A stretch of 64,000 nucleotides of DNA, from NCBI GenBank assembly GCA_900553855.1, contig USFG01000005.1:31632-95631 (forward strand), given 5' to 3'. Both the position numbers and the translations under genes were made by a program. Under the pieces are notes generated by a model. That model did not search any database, was not told where the DNA came from, and worked only from the letters and a program-made list of their open reading frames with translations. Every line of letters starts with the position of its first letter. Within the stretch, counting starts at the first letter, position 1. Shown piece by piece: positions 43,461 through 51,722 of the stretch. The DNA comes from an uncultured Mycoplasmatota bacterium. GTDB taxonomy: Bacteria; Bacillota_I; Bacilli_A; RF39; UBA660.

Positions 43461-43655
43461 TTAATTATATTTAATTAAACCTTTATCTACTTCCTCTAAT
43501 GCTCTACCTAACTCTTTTTTATTATGATACTCATTTTCTGGAAGTTGGTAGTGTCCAGTTTCTTTCATCTGAATACTTCTTTTTGCTATGATATGTACTA
43601 ACTTATATTTTGAATCAACATAATTTAGTATTTTATCAATTGACGGGTATAGCAT
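43461..43655 (-). CDS. rpoZ: RNA polymerase omega subunit
   Basis: A 64-residue RpoZ: MLYPSIDKILNYVDSKYKLV, IIAKRSIQM and a final ALEEVDKGLI match the family closely. It aids assembly of RNA polymerase. SD AGAGGAGAG. The gene is on its own here; gmk, its usual neighbour, is absent. Confidence 0.92.
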   Translation of the reverse strand: MLYPSIDKILNYVDSKYKLVHIIAKRSIQMKETGHYQLPENEYHNKKELGRALEEVDKGLIKYN

Positions 43656-43748
43656 ATTTTATCTCTCCTCTATGATATAAATATACTACATAATTTTGGA
43701 TAAAAATATATTTTAGTAAATAAGTGTACACTTATTTTACAATATTAA

Positions 43749-44021
43749 TTATCTGCATTTACAACTATCGTCATATACATTGCATATTTCATTTTCTTCT
43801 GAACAAGTGAAACATGGAGTGCATGTATGATGATAAATGTGATGATTAATTATTCTTGTATGAACTGGTTTAACATGTTTTACTTCATGACATATTTCAC
43901 GATGGCACACTCTTTCACATGGACATTCATAAATTGGTACTTGCATTTGATCATTCATATATGGTGTATTCATCATTTGATCGTTCATCATAAAATCGTC
44001 AACACATCTTTTTTCTTTCAT
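43749..44021 (-). CDS. Cys/His/Met-rich CotD-like spore coat protein
   Basis: A 90-residue protein with Met-rich start (DDFMMNDQMMNTPYMND), then CPCERVCHREICHEV, a His-rich middle HVKPVHTRIINHHIYHH similar to the 'HiHPtHtt.v.hh' block of CotD, and a Cys-rich end. Likely a disulphide- or metal-linked coat or surface protein. The SD AAAGGA lies unusually far (14 bases) from this ATG; a GTG at 44033 is too close to it. The SD sits in the loop of a terminator hairpin. Confidence 0.55.
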   Translation of the reverse strand: MKEKRCVDDFMMNDQMMNTPYMNDQMQVPIYECPCERVCHREICHEVKHVKPVHTRIINHHIYHHTCTPCFTCSEENEICNVYDDSCKCR

Positions 44022-44027
44022 AAAAAA

Positions 44028-44051
44028 ATACACTATCCTTTCTAGTGTATT
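44028..44051 (-). terminator. hairpin ending the poly-Asn gene, with an SD in its loop
   Basis: AATACACTA-gaaagga-TAGTGTATT is followed by a T-run on the minus strand. The loop contains AAAGGA, the only SD available to the CotD-like gene downstream. Confidence 0.65.
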
Positions 44052-44073
44052 TTATGTTTAATTTTAATTTAGG

Positions 44074-44868
44074 TTATTTTCTTTTAGATAAATATTTGCC
44101 TTTATATTTTTGTTTTTGTTTTTCTTGGTTGTTATATGCAGCTGTTGTTGCAGCTATTCCAAGTGCACTTGCTACCATCACGCCAACGCACTCATATATA
44201 TGACTATCATCGCCTGTTTTTGGAACATTTGGTTTTCCTGGTTCTGTTGGAGTTGTAGGCTTTGTTGGTTTTGGTTCTGTTGGTGTATTTTCATATGTTT
44301 TCTTTGTTGTAGCATCACAACCTTTATTAGTACAATGATATATTACTTCATATCCATTAGATGTAACTGTTTTAGTTCCGCCGTCCCATTTATGTCCTGG
44401 GGCAGGTATTTCATAATGTCTTATTTCTTTAGTTCCACACTTTTCACAATAATATACTTCATCATAAGATCCACTTTCAGTACATGATGGTGTTTTTTGA
44501 TTTATGACATCATCAGCTACAGATGGATAAACATGTTTACATTCTTCTGAGTTGCTACTATTATTTTTTGTTTCTTTATCATTATTGTTATTAATATTGT
44601 TGTTATTATTGTTGTCATTGTTGTTGTTATTGTTATTATTGTTATTATTGTTATTATTGTTATTGTTGTTGTTATTATTGTTATTATTGTTATTATTATT
44701 ATTGTTGTTGTTACTATCTGAATATCCAGGAACTAACTCGCTTATAGCACTGTCTATATCAACAGGAGTCATATCTACTTCATCAGCATAAGCTGTTATT
44801 TTTGGAGTTGTTAATAATACTCCTGCTAATGCGATGGCATATAATCTTCTTTTTAAATTTTTATTCAT
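44074..44868 (-). CDS. exported surface protein with poly-Asn tract and VPKTG-type anchor
   Basis: A 264-residue secreted protein: signal peptide LYAIALAGVLLTTPKITAYA-DE, a poly-Asn tract of about 40 residues, two CxxC-type pairs (CTESGSYDEVYYCEKCGTKE, CTNKGCDATTKK), then a Pro/Thr-rich spacer and NVPKTGDDSHIYECVG with a hydrophobic span and basic tail, which resembles a sortase signal (usually LPxTG). It ends YKGKYLSKRK, the same end as its paralogue at 44946. Probably surface-exposed. Sortase is not in the window. Confidence 0.65.
   Translation of the reverse strand: MNKNLKRRLYAIALAGVLLTTPKITAYADEVDMTPVDIDSAISELVPGYSDSNNNNNNNNNNNNNNNNNNNNNNNNNNNNNNNNDNNNNNNINNNNDKETKNNSSNSEECKHVYPSVADDVINQKTPSCTESGSYDEVYYCEKCGTKEIRHYEIPAPGHKWDGGTKTVTSNGYEVIYHCTNKGCDATTKKTYENTPTEPKPTKPTTPTEPGKPNVPKTGDDSHIYECVGVMVASALGIAATTAAYNNQEKQKQKYKGKYLSKRK
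44582..44713. repeat. trinucleotide (AAT/AAC) repeat coding for poly-Asn
   Basis: About 130 bases of ATT/GTT on the plus strand (AAT/AAC in the gene) encode a run of more than 30 Asn, broken by one Asp and one Ile near its end. Mixed codons mean it is not a perfect microsatellite. Length change would stay in frame. Confidence 0.85.
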
Positions 44869-44945
44869 TTTTTAAAACCCTCTTTCTTGATTACGCTTGA
44901 TATTATAGCATATATTCTGTAAAAATGCAAACGTTTTTTTGTTAT

Positions 44946-45641
44946 TTATTTTTTCTTTTCTAAATATTTGCCTTTATATGGCTTATTTATTTTTATTTTT
45001 TTGATTTTTTTGATTTTGATTTTATTTAATTTTTTTATTTTGGTTGCGGCATAAATACTTGCACTAGCTACTCCTAATGAAGTTAATGCCACTTTTAAAT
45101 TACTATTTGATTTGGAATGATTATCATTGTCGTCATTACTTTTAGAACTTTGATCTTGATTATTTTTTTGATTATGATTTTGCTCTTGATTTTGATTTAT
45201 TGATTCAGTTGGTACATTATAATTCATGTGTTGAATAATTACTGCATCACAATCATTGTTTTGACATTTATTAACAATGTCATATCCATTTTCAGTATAA
45301 TTTTCAATTATTGGATTACTCCAGTTATGTCCTAATGCTTCTATAGTTTTTGGTATTATTCTTTCTTCTCCACACTTAACACAGTAATATAATTCATCAT
45401 AACTTCCATTTGTTGTACAAGTTGGATTTACAAAGTTAATTATTTTATCAGGATCTTCCTCATATAAATGATAACATTTATCATTTGCTTCTGTATAATT
45501 TGGAACTAATTCACTAACTGCTTCATCTACATTAATTGTTTCTGAATCAATTTCTTCAGCATAAGCTTTCATTTTAGGACCAGTAAGTATAATTCCAGAT
45601 AAAGCAATAGCGTATATTCTTCTTTTTAACTCTTTGTTCAT
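44946..45641 (-). CDS. exported surface protein, paralogue of the poly-Asn protein
   Basis: A 231-residue secreted protein. The signal peptide (RRIYAIALSGIILTG, cleaved near AYA-EE), the ISELVP/VSELVP motif, CTTNGSYDELYYCVKCGEE and CQNNDCDAVI all match the protein at 44074. The C-terminal part has a weaker hydrophobic stretch (LTSLGVASASIYAATKI) and a Lys/Ile-rich end in YKGKYLEKKK. It has no poly-Asn tract and no PKTG motif. The start is at ATG 45641 with GAGGGGG upstream. Confidence 0.65.
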   Translation of the reverse strand: MNKELKRRIYAIALSGIILTGPKMKAYAEEIDSETINVDEAVSELVPNYTEANDKCYHLYEEDPDKIINFVNPTCTTNGSYDELYYCVKCGEERIIPKTIEALGHNWSNPIIENYTENGYDIVNKCQNNDCDAVIIQHMNYNVPTESINQNQEQNHNQKNNQDQSSKSNDDNDNHSKSNSNLKVALTSLGVASASIYAATKIKKLNKIKIKKIKKIKINKPYKGKYLEKKK

Positions 45642-45723
45642 AATTTTCCCCCTCAAATATGATTATATTATAGCATAAAAGCAAAATAAATGCAAACATT
45701 ATTTTGCTTTTTGTATTTGAAGT

Positions 45724-46560
45724 CTATTTTGATAATATTAATTTTATTATTTCATTTTCTAATTTTTGACGATATTTTTCTAAGTTATCACTATCATTTA
45801 CTTTAAAAGGATTACCAAATTTAAGAGTTAAGTTGTTATTATAAAATTTATACTTCCCTGTTACTGCACACGGAACTATAAGTGCTCCAGTTTTAGAAGC
45901 TAATGAAACTGCTCCAAATTTATTGGGTAAAACAATTGAACTATAATACTCTTCTTTTGATATTTTTTTATCTATATATAATTTTTTTATATATTCTTTA
46001 GGATTTAAAGCATTATTAATATATTCTTCTTTAGTAATTCTTTTTTCTTTTAATAATTTATCTAATAAAGTAATTTCAGAAATACATACCATATTTCTTT
46101 TTAATATTTTAAGAAACTTTTTATAACTTAAAGTATCTTTATAAAATTTATAAAGTTTTAAATTCAAATCTTTTTTACCTGATATTTGGTTTCTAGTTCC
46201 TTCAGGAAATAATCCAATAACGTAACCATTATTAAGTAATCTTATTGCTTCACCTTTGGCATTCTCATCATGGATTTCTCTATCGACTCTAATGCATCCA
46301 ACTGTTTTAAAGAACCAACCAAATTTTCCATCTAAATGTTCTTTTTTAGCCATATAGTGAATCATTCTATTAGTTGAAATAAGTGCTGTATTTTGATCAA
46401 ATAAATGAATATGGTTAGAACAAATTATAACAGGTCCTTCATTTGGAATTGCTTCTTTATTAATAATTGTAGGTCTATAGTATAATTTATATATTGGTTT
46501 TAAAATTGTTAATAATACTTTATATCCTATTTTGTGTGGCTCTTTCATTTTTTTTCTCAT
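45724..46560 (-). CDS. PlsC-type 1-acylglycerol-3-phosphate acyltransferase with insertion
   Basis: A 278-residue acyltransferase. The N-terminal part has CSNHIHLFDQN (HxxxxD), a substrate loop GCIRVDRE and FPEGTRN; the end has VPCAVTGKYKF. Between FPEGTRN and the end lies an insertion of about 90 residues (KEKRITKEEYINNAL, KKISKEEYYSSI) with SHOCT-like repeats, unusual for the family. The start is placed at ATG 46560; the frame extends to TTG 46584 and the gene overlaps the ligase by 41 bases. Third gene of a lipid operon. Confidence 0.85.
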   Translation of the reverse strand: MRKKMKEPHKIGYKVLLTILKPIYKLYYRPTIINKEAIPNEGPVIICSNHIHLFDQNTALISTNRMIHYMAKKEHLDGKFGWFFKTVGCIRVDREIHDENAKGEAIRLLNNGYVIGLFPEGTRNQISGKKDLNLKLYKFYKDTLSYKKFLKILKRNMVCISEITLLDKLLKEKRITKEEYINNALNPKEYIKKLYIDKKISKEEYYSSIVLPNKFGAVSLASKTGALIVPCAVTGKYKFYNNNLTLKFGNPFKVNDSDNLEKYRQKLENEIIKLILSK

Positions 46561-48292
46561 ACTTTCTAGTACATTCCTCTTCAAGTTTTTTAAAGTTTAC
46601 CTTTCCTATTAAAGTTTTTGGTACATTTTTAATATAATTGTAACGATAAGGCATTGAATATTTAGCAATGGATTTTTCACAGAATTTTTTAATATCATCT
46701 GTTAATTCGGCACTTTCATTATAATTATCTTTTAAAACAATATTGGCAATTGGAACTTGTTTTTTATATGGATGTGGTATTCCAACAACTACTACATCTT
46801 CTATTGCTGGATGTTCTCTAATTATTTTTTCCATAACTGATGGATAAACATTGTAACCATTAGTAACTATCATTCTTTTTAATCTTGATTTAAAGAAGAT
46901 ATAACCATCTTTATTGATGTAACCTAAATCGCCAGAATGTAAATATATTTTACCATCTTCATGCATTTTTAAAGTATTTTTAGTCTCTTCTTCTTCATTT
47001 AAATATCCTAGCATGACTGATGGACCATTTACACATATTTCTCCTACTTTATTATTTCTTAATTCTTTAGTTGTTCCTTCTTTACAAATAACGATATTCA
47101 TATCTGCTAAGGCTTTACCAATACAGTTTTCTTTAAAGAAGAATCTTGGTGTTAATGAGCATGCAGCAGTTGATTCGGTTAACCCGTAGCCTAGCCTTAT
47201 TTCGGCAATTGAACCGTGCGCTTTAAAATAATTATTTACTTTATCATTTAATTCTTTTGTTAAAATATCTCCTCCACAAATAGCATTTTTAACGGATTTT
47301 AAATAATCTGATTTATCTTCATTATGTGTTAATGCTTCAAACATAGCTGGCACACCTATTAAAAATGATGGTTTATATTTTTTTATTAATTTGGCAAAAT
47401 CACTTTGTTTAAATCTTGGAATAAGTACACAACGAAGTCCATTTATTAAAGGTGTATGCACACTGACAGCAAGTCCAAAACCATGGAATATTGGTAAAAT
47501 TACTAGAGTTGAATCTCCGGTTCTAGCACCTGTTTGGTTTGAGCATTGTTTAGCAACAGCATTAAATCCTAAATTAGATAGACGAACTCCTTTTGGTTTT
47601 CCAGTTGTCCCACCTGAATATAGAATAACTGCTTCATCCTCAGCTTTAACAGGATAAATATATTCTCCAAAATAAGATTCTCCTAAAGTCATAAATGATT
47701 TCCAAGATATTAAATCTTCACTATCAAATTTTAATCTTTCTTGTTTATTAATAAAATTAGTTATATCTGTATAAATATTTATTAAATTGCGATAAGTAAA
47801 TGACATTCCTTCAGTTACACTGGAAATTATTATTTTCTTAGCACCCGCTTTGCGAGCAGCCTCAATTACTTTTTCGGCAAATAAATCAACTGTTAAAATA
47901 TACTTACTTGATGCAGCATCGATGTAATATTCTATTTCATTTACACTGGCTAACGGATGAATCATAGATCCGACTGCTCCAATTAAGTTAACGGCGTAAA
48001 ACATAATGATTGCTTCTGGCATATTAGGCATACAAATTGTTACTTTATCCTTTGGTTCAACACCAATCATTTTTAAACTTTTAGCACATTTATTAATAAG
48101 TTCATAAAATTTCTTATATGTAATGTTATTTCCATAGTATTCTAAAGCATAATTATAAGGATAATCCTTAACTATCTTTTCAACTTCATTAATCATTGAA
48201 CCAGTTGGATATTCTAAATGATTGGTAGAGTCATCTCCCTTTTTTAATTCAACAGATTTTTCTTTATTAAATATTTTTTTTAAATAATTCAT
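46520..48292 (-). CDS. AMP-forming acyl-CoA/acyl-ACP ligase
   Basis: A 590-residue adenylate-forming enzyme. Motifs: YSGGTTGKPKGVRLS (P-loop), GYGLTES, HSGDLGYINKDGYIFF and, near the end, the catalytic Lys in LIGKVNFKK. It activates a fatty acid by adenylation, probably loading CoA or a carrier protein. Its four-base overlap with the upstream acyltransferase and overlap with the next PlsC indicate a set acting on one substrate. Acyl length and acceptor are unknown. Confidence 0.88.
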   Translation of the reverse strand: MNYLKKIFNKEKSVELKKGDDSTNHLEYPTGSMINEVEKIVKDYPYNYALEYYGNNITYKKFYELINKCAKSLKMIGVEPKDKVTICMPNMPEAIIMFYAVNLIGAVGSMIHPLASVNEIEYYIDAASSKYILTVDLFAEKVIEAARKAGAKKIIISSVTEGMSFTYRNLINIYTDITNFINKQERLKFDSEDLISWKSFMTLGESYFGEYIYPVKAEDEAVILYSGGTTGKPKGVRLSNLGFNAVAKQCSNQTGARTGDSTLVILPIFHGFGLAVSVHTPLINGLRCVLIPRFKQSDFAKLIKKYKPSFLIGVPAMFEALTHNEDKSDYLKSVKNAICGGDILTKELNDKVNNYFKAHGSIAEIRLGYGLTESTAACSLTPRFFFKENCIGKALADMNIVICKEGTTKELRNNKVGEICVNGPSVMLGYLNEEEETKNTLKMHEDGKIYLHSGDLGYINKDGYIFFKSRLKRMIVTNGYNVYPSVMEKIIREHPAIEDVVVVGIPHPYKKQVPIANIVLKDNYNESAELTDDIKKFCEKSIAKYSMPYRYNYIKNVPKTLIGKVNFKKLEEECTRKYEKKNERATQNRI

Positions 48293-48873
48293 TTATTATC
48301 ACTTGCTTTCTTAATTAAATCTATTACTTTATCCTCTAAAACTTTCGTCTCTTTTTCAATATCTTCAGTTTTTGGATAATATGCTTCACCAAATATTATT
48401 TTTAATTTCCCTCTTTTATACATTCCATTAATGGCAAAGGGAACTATTTTAGATTTTGCTCTAATTGACATTACTACAGCACCTTTTTTAAATGGCATAA
48501 TTAAATCATTGGTGCGGTTAATTGTTCCTTCAGGAAAAATGCCTACTAATTCTTCTTTATTTAATAAATCAACACATGTAGGAATAACTGATTTGTCATG
48601 AATACGACGATTTACAGGAATAATTCCAACAGCTTTAAAAAAGTATTTTTTTATTCCTTTCATTAATTCATCTTTAGCAACATATCTTACTGGTCTTTTG
48701 GTTCCCATACCTACTGAAATAAAATCTAGATTATTAGTATGAGTACCTGCTAATATACATCTTCCTTCTTTAGGAATATATTCTTTGTTAATAACTTCTG
48801 GTTTATAAACAATTTTAAATAATACATAGACTAGTGGTCTTAATATTTTATATAACATCATCTTATTCATCAC
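48289..48873 (-). CDS. plsC: PlsC-type 1-acylglycerol-3-phosphate acyltransferase
   Basis: A 194-residue acyltransferase of standard size: AGTHTNNLDFIS (HxxxxD), FPEGTINR and VPFAINGMYKRG. It transfers an acyl group to lysophosphatidic acid in phospholipid synthesis. The first gene of the plsC-ligase-plsC set. The start (GTG 48873, ATG 48870 or a downstream ATG) is uncertain since no clear SD is visible. Confidence 0.85.
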   Translation of the reverse strand: MMNKMMLYKILRPLVYVLFKIVYKPEVINKEYIPKEGRCILAGTHTNNLDFISVGMGTKRPVRYVAKDELMKGIKKYFFKAVGIIPVNRRIHDKSVIPTCVDLLNKEELVGIFPEGTINRTNDLIMPFKKGAVVMSIRAKSKIVPFAINGMYKRGKLKIIFGEAYYPKTEDIEKETKVLEDKVIDLIKKASDNK

Positions 48874-48907
48874 ATAAAGTATTTTATCACATTTTATTTA
48901 AATATAA

Positions 48908-48927
48908 AAGGACAACTATGTGTCCTT
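48908..48927 (-). terminator. mscL terminator
   Basis: AAGGACA ... TGTCCTT is followed by TTATATT on the minus strand, about 120 bases after mscL and ahead of the plsC set. Confidence 0.45.
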
Positions 48928-49046
48928 AAGAGCTTAGATATTTTAGGGTAAAACATAAATAAAGAAAGGTTAGAAAGAAGAAAGATTATTATCATAAACT
49001 CTAATATATGGTATTCGAAATAAATTTATTTGAGTATTATGATGGC

Positions 49047-49481
49047 CTATTTATTTTTTAATAAATCACGAATTTCTTCTAAAAGAAGTATTTGTTCATC
49101 TTTTTTTGGTGGTTCTTCATTTTTAACTTCTTCTTTTTTCTTTCTTTGGAAACTATTTATTAATTTGATTACAACAAATATACACCACGCAACAATTAAG
49201 AAATCGATTACAGTTTGAATAAAGTTTCCATAGTTAATAGTGGCATCGTTAAATTTAATAGATAAACTGGTAAAGTTAATACCACCAATAATAATTCCTA
49301 CTAAAGGCATAATTATATCATTAACTAAAGATGAAACTATTTTACTAAAAGCTCCACCTATAACAACACCTACTGCTAAATCAACTACATTACCACGAGA
49401 GATAAATTCTTTAAATTCTTTGATAAATTTTTTATTTGATTTAGCTAATTTTTCAGTTGCTTTTCTAATGTCTTTTTCCAT
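49047..49481 (-). CDS. mscL: large-conductance mechanosensitive channel
   Basis: A 144-residue MscL: FISRGNVVDLAVGVVIGGAFSKIV (helix 1 and pore), NDIIMPLVGIIIGGINF, a second helix (VIDFLIVAWCIFVVIKLI) and a C-terminal cytoplasmic helix (LLLEEIRDLL). The channel opens under membrane tension in osmotic downshock. The start is the ATG at 49481, whose A overlaps the stop of the desulfoferrodoxin gene (TAATG), so the two are coupled. Confidence 0.93.
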   Translation of the reverse strand: MEKDIRKATEKLAKSNKKFIKEFKEFISRGNVVDLAVGVVIGGAFSKIVSSLVNDIIMPLVGIIIGGINFTSLSIKFNDATINYGNFIQTVIDFLIVAWCIFVVIKLINSFQRKKKEEVKNEEPPKKDEQILLLEEIRDLLKNK

Positions 49482-49840
49482 TACTTTATTTTTCCTTCCC
49501 ATAAGCCGTGTTTATTGCATAAAGCATAAACTTTAATTTCTTCGCTATAAGGGAAAGCGAAAGCGATTTCATCTTCTGGAGTAAAGTTATATTCAATTAC
49601 TTCATTTTCTCTTATTATAAATATATTTTTTATATAATGATTTTCTTCCATTACATGATCCATGGTGATATATAAGGTTCTATCTTTTTTTACTAGGTTT
49701 GGTACGTGGCTATTATTATCTTCATATTGGGGAGTTAATGTTTTCATATCTTCTCCACAACAAGATATTGTGTTTGAATCATTTAAAACTCTTATTGTAC
49801 TGCCACATTTTTCACATTTTTTGATTATTAAATTTTCTAT
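49481..49840 (-). CDS. desulfoferrodoxin-type superoxide reductase
   Basis: A protein of about 119 residues with the N-terminal rubredoxin-like site CEKC ... CC (Cys9, 12, 27, 28) and the superoxide reductase Fe site: HVP (His45), TMDHVMEENHYI (His62, His68), and LCNKHGLW (Cys108, His111). It reduces superoxide without making oxygen, suiting anaerobes. No ATG, GTG or TTG fits: the SD AGAAAGGA (49850-49857) is nine bases before an ATA at 49840, with ATT at 49846 as alternative. The -10 TACAAT is at 49863-49868. Confidence 0.85.
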   Translation of the reverse strand: MENLIIKKCEKCGSTIRVLNDSNTISCCGEDMKTLTPQYEDNNSHVPNLVKKDRTLYITMDHVMEENHYIKNIFIIRENEVIEYNFTPEDEIAFAFPYSEEIKVYALCNKHGLWEGKIK

Positions 49841-49862
49841 TTTAATCAGTCCTTTCTGTTTT

Positions 49863-49871
49863 ATTGTAACA
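49863..49871 (-). promoter_or_regulatory. extended -10 promoter of the desulfoferrodoxin gene
   Basis: TGTTACAAT on the minus strand is an extended -10 box. Transcription would start about 49856, only a base or two from the SD, so the leader is almost nil. Confidence 0.5.
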
Positions 49872-49909
49872 CTTTTAAAATAAATATGGTATACTTTAAT
49901 GGTAATTAA

Positions 49910-49987
49910 GTCCTCGTAGCTCAAGCAGGATAGAGCAATCCCCTCCTAAGGGATAGGTTGGCAGTTCGATTCTGCCCGGGGACACCA
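49910..49987 (+). tRNA. tRNA-Arg (anticodon CCT)
   Basis: A 78-base tRNA with acceptor stem GTCCTCG/CGGGGAC, D arm GCTC...GAGC, anticodon stem ATCCC/GGGAT with loop CTCCTAA (anticodon CCT, reading AGG), T arm GGCAG-TTCGATT-CTGCC and an encoded CCA end. AGG is rare in this AT-rich DNA, so it is a low-use isoacceptor. Confidence 0.93.
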
Positions 49988-50059
49988 TTATTAATGTATT
50001 AATTACATAATAAAAAAAGAAACGTTATTTAAATAATAGTCCATTTCTTTTAATGTTTA

Positions 50060-50090
50060 AACACTCAACTAGAGTGTTATTTTTTATTAG
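50060..50090. terminator. terminator between tRNA-Arg and the C39-like gene
   Basis: AACACTC-aacta-GAGTGTT with ATTTTTTATT after it. It can serve the tRNA on the plus strand and the peptidase gene on the minus strand. Confidence 0.6.
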
Positions 50091-50099
50091 TAATGTAAT

Positions 50100-50996
50100 T
50101 TAAGAATGTTTTTCATAACTTTGATTGTTATTGTCATAAATGTCAGTTATTTCAATGTATAACGCTTGTCTTCCCATTGAATCATAACTTTTATTAAATT
50201 TCTTTCTTGATACTTTAATAGCTTTTTCATTTTTTAAGGGATCATTAATGAAATAATAGTTTTTATCCATACCAACTATTACTACAACATGGGCATTTTT
50301 AGGATAAGTATAGGTTTTTGATTTATCATAACTAAACCATTCATAAATATCTTTTGCTTCACTATAATCAGTTGTTGTCCATACTAAGACAGAATTACCA
50401 TTTTGAACATATTCTTCTAAAGGTAATTTATCATCAGAAGTATAAACATGACCTACTGTTCCTTCGGGAAGTTTATTTTTAAAAATGGTATACAATGAAT
50501 TTTTTATTACTGGTAAAAATGTTCCCCATCCTCTAGAAGAATCGCTAGGATCTCCAGCATAATATATACTAGGATCTGGGCCATATCTAAGACCATCTTT
50601 TTCATAAACTTCTTCCTTTGGTAAATAACTATCAACATATTCTTTCATGTCAATATCAATACCGTAATGTTTTAATAGCATTGTGGCACTAGCTACTTCA
50701 CAACCATTAGGATAATCAGGATTTTGCAGTACTAATGGAAAATTGTTAATAATATAACTATATTTTAAACTACTATAATATTTATTTAATATGTTTTCAT
50801 AATCATAAAAGCTATAATTGTTATTTTTTTTTGAAAGTATTAATTGATTAGTATAATAATCATCTTTTAATGAAGGGATTATAGCTTGTTTTAACTTGTC
50901 TTTTTCTCTTGAATATAATCTAAACCATATATAATTATTAGATATTACTCCTATAATTATTAAAAAAAGTATTAAAATTTTATATTTCTTTTTCAT
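50100..50996 (-). CDS. membrane-anchored C39-like cysteine peptidase
   Basis: A 298-residue protein with an N-terminal signal anchor (ILILFLIIIGVISNNYIWF) and an extracytoplasmic C39-like domain: GCEVASATMLLKHYGID with the catalytic Cys, NAHVVVIVGMDKN with the His, and INDPLKNE with the Asp. Related to Bacillus YvpB-like proteins. It may process surface peptides; the substrate is unknown. Start chosen at ATG 50996; GTG 51005 and ATG 51002 are in the same frame. Confidence 0.78.
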   Translation of the reverse strand: MKKKYKILILFLIIIGVISNNYIWFRLYSREKDKLKQAIIPSLKDDYYTNQLILSKKNNNYSFYDYENILNKYYSSLKYSYIINNFPLVLQNPDYPNGCEVASATMLLKHYGIDIDMKEYVDSYLPKEEVYEKDGLRYGPDPSIYYAGDPSDSSRGWGTFLPVIKNSLYTIFKNKLPEGTVGHVYTSDDKLPLEEYVQNGNSVLVWTTTDYSEAKDIYEWFSYDKSKTYTYPKNAHVVVIVGMDKNYYFINDPLKNEKAIKVSRKKFNKSYDSMGRQALYIEITDIYDNNNQSYEKHS

Positions 50997-51063
50997 GTAC
51001 ATCACAATTTGATTATACCAAAGAATTAAGATTAATAGTTACAAATATAAGAAATTATACACT

Positions 51064-51600
51064 TCAATATTTATAATTTGTCAATTTTTTAATTTTAATA
51101 TTTCTTATTTCATTATTAACATACATTTTTTCTTCATTTTGTTTAGGATAATTTATATATGATTGATCTTTTCTATATTTATTATTTGATAAACTTGTTT
51201 CTGCAATATTAGATTTTAAAAATTCTATTTCTTTTTGTAATATATTTATTTTTTTGTTAGAATTTTTTAATTCAGTTAAAATATTATTTTTAACTTTAAA
51301 ATTATATATAAATGTTTTCTCAGAGATATTTAAAAGTAATAAATAAATTAAAATACCAATATTTAAGATTATTTCTGTAGAAATGGTTCCTAAACCATTA
51401 TATATACTAATATAAAGTAATTTTGATAAAGGTATTAAACTTAAAGTACTAACAAATATTTTAAAGTAAATATTCCATTTAAATTCCTTTAATTTTTCTT
51501 TAAGCATATCATTTTCAAAGATAATATGTATTAATGATTTTTCTTTTTGATTTAAATTATTTTGTAATTCAGATATTTTATTTGAATATTGATTATTCAT
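51064..51600 (-). CDS. coiled-coil protein with two membrane helices
   Basis: A 178-residue protein. Coiled coil at about residues 5-40 (SELQNNLNQKEKSLIH), two membrane helices (IYFKIFVSTLSLIPLSKLLY; EIILNIGILIYLLLLNI), then a second coiled coil and a basic Asn/Lys-rich tail. It thus presents both ends to the same side. The start is ATG 51600, with AGGAGA upstream; the ATG at 51618 precedes that SD. No family recognised. Confidence 0.55.
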   Translation of the reverse strand: MNNQYSNKISELQNNLNQKEKSLIHIIFENDMLKEKLKEFKWNIYFKIFVSTLSLIPLSKLLYISIYNGLGTISTEIILNIGILIYLLLLNISEKTFIYNFKVKNNILTELKNSNKKINILQKEIEFLKSNIAETSLSNNKYRKDQSYINYPKQNEEKMYVNNEIRNIKIKKLTNYKY

Positions 51601-51722
51601 AATTATTCTCCTATTCATTGCTTATTCTAACATATTAATATATTTAACTACAACTTTATAAATTTAAATTAATTGGTGATTTTATTAATTTTAATTTATA
51701 ATAATGCTTAAGGAGGAAATTT

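Noticed and set aside
44552..44791. Open frame encoding a long Leu run
   Set aside because: It is the complement of the poly-Asn tract and has no start signal.
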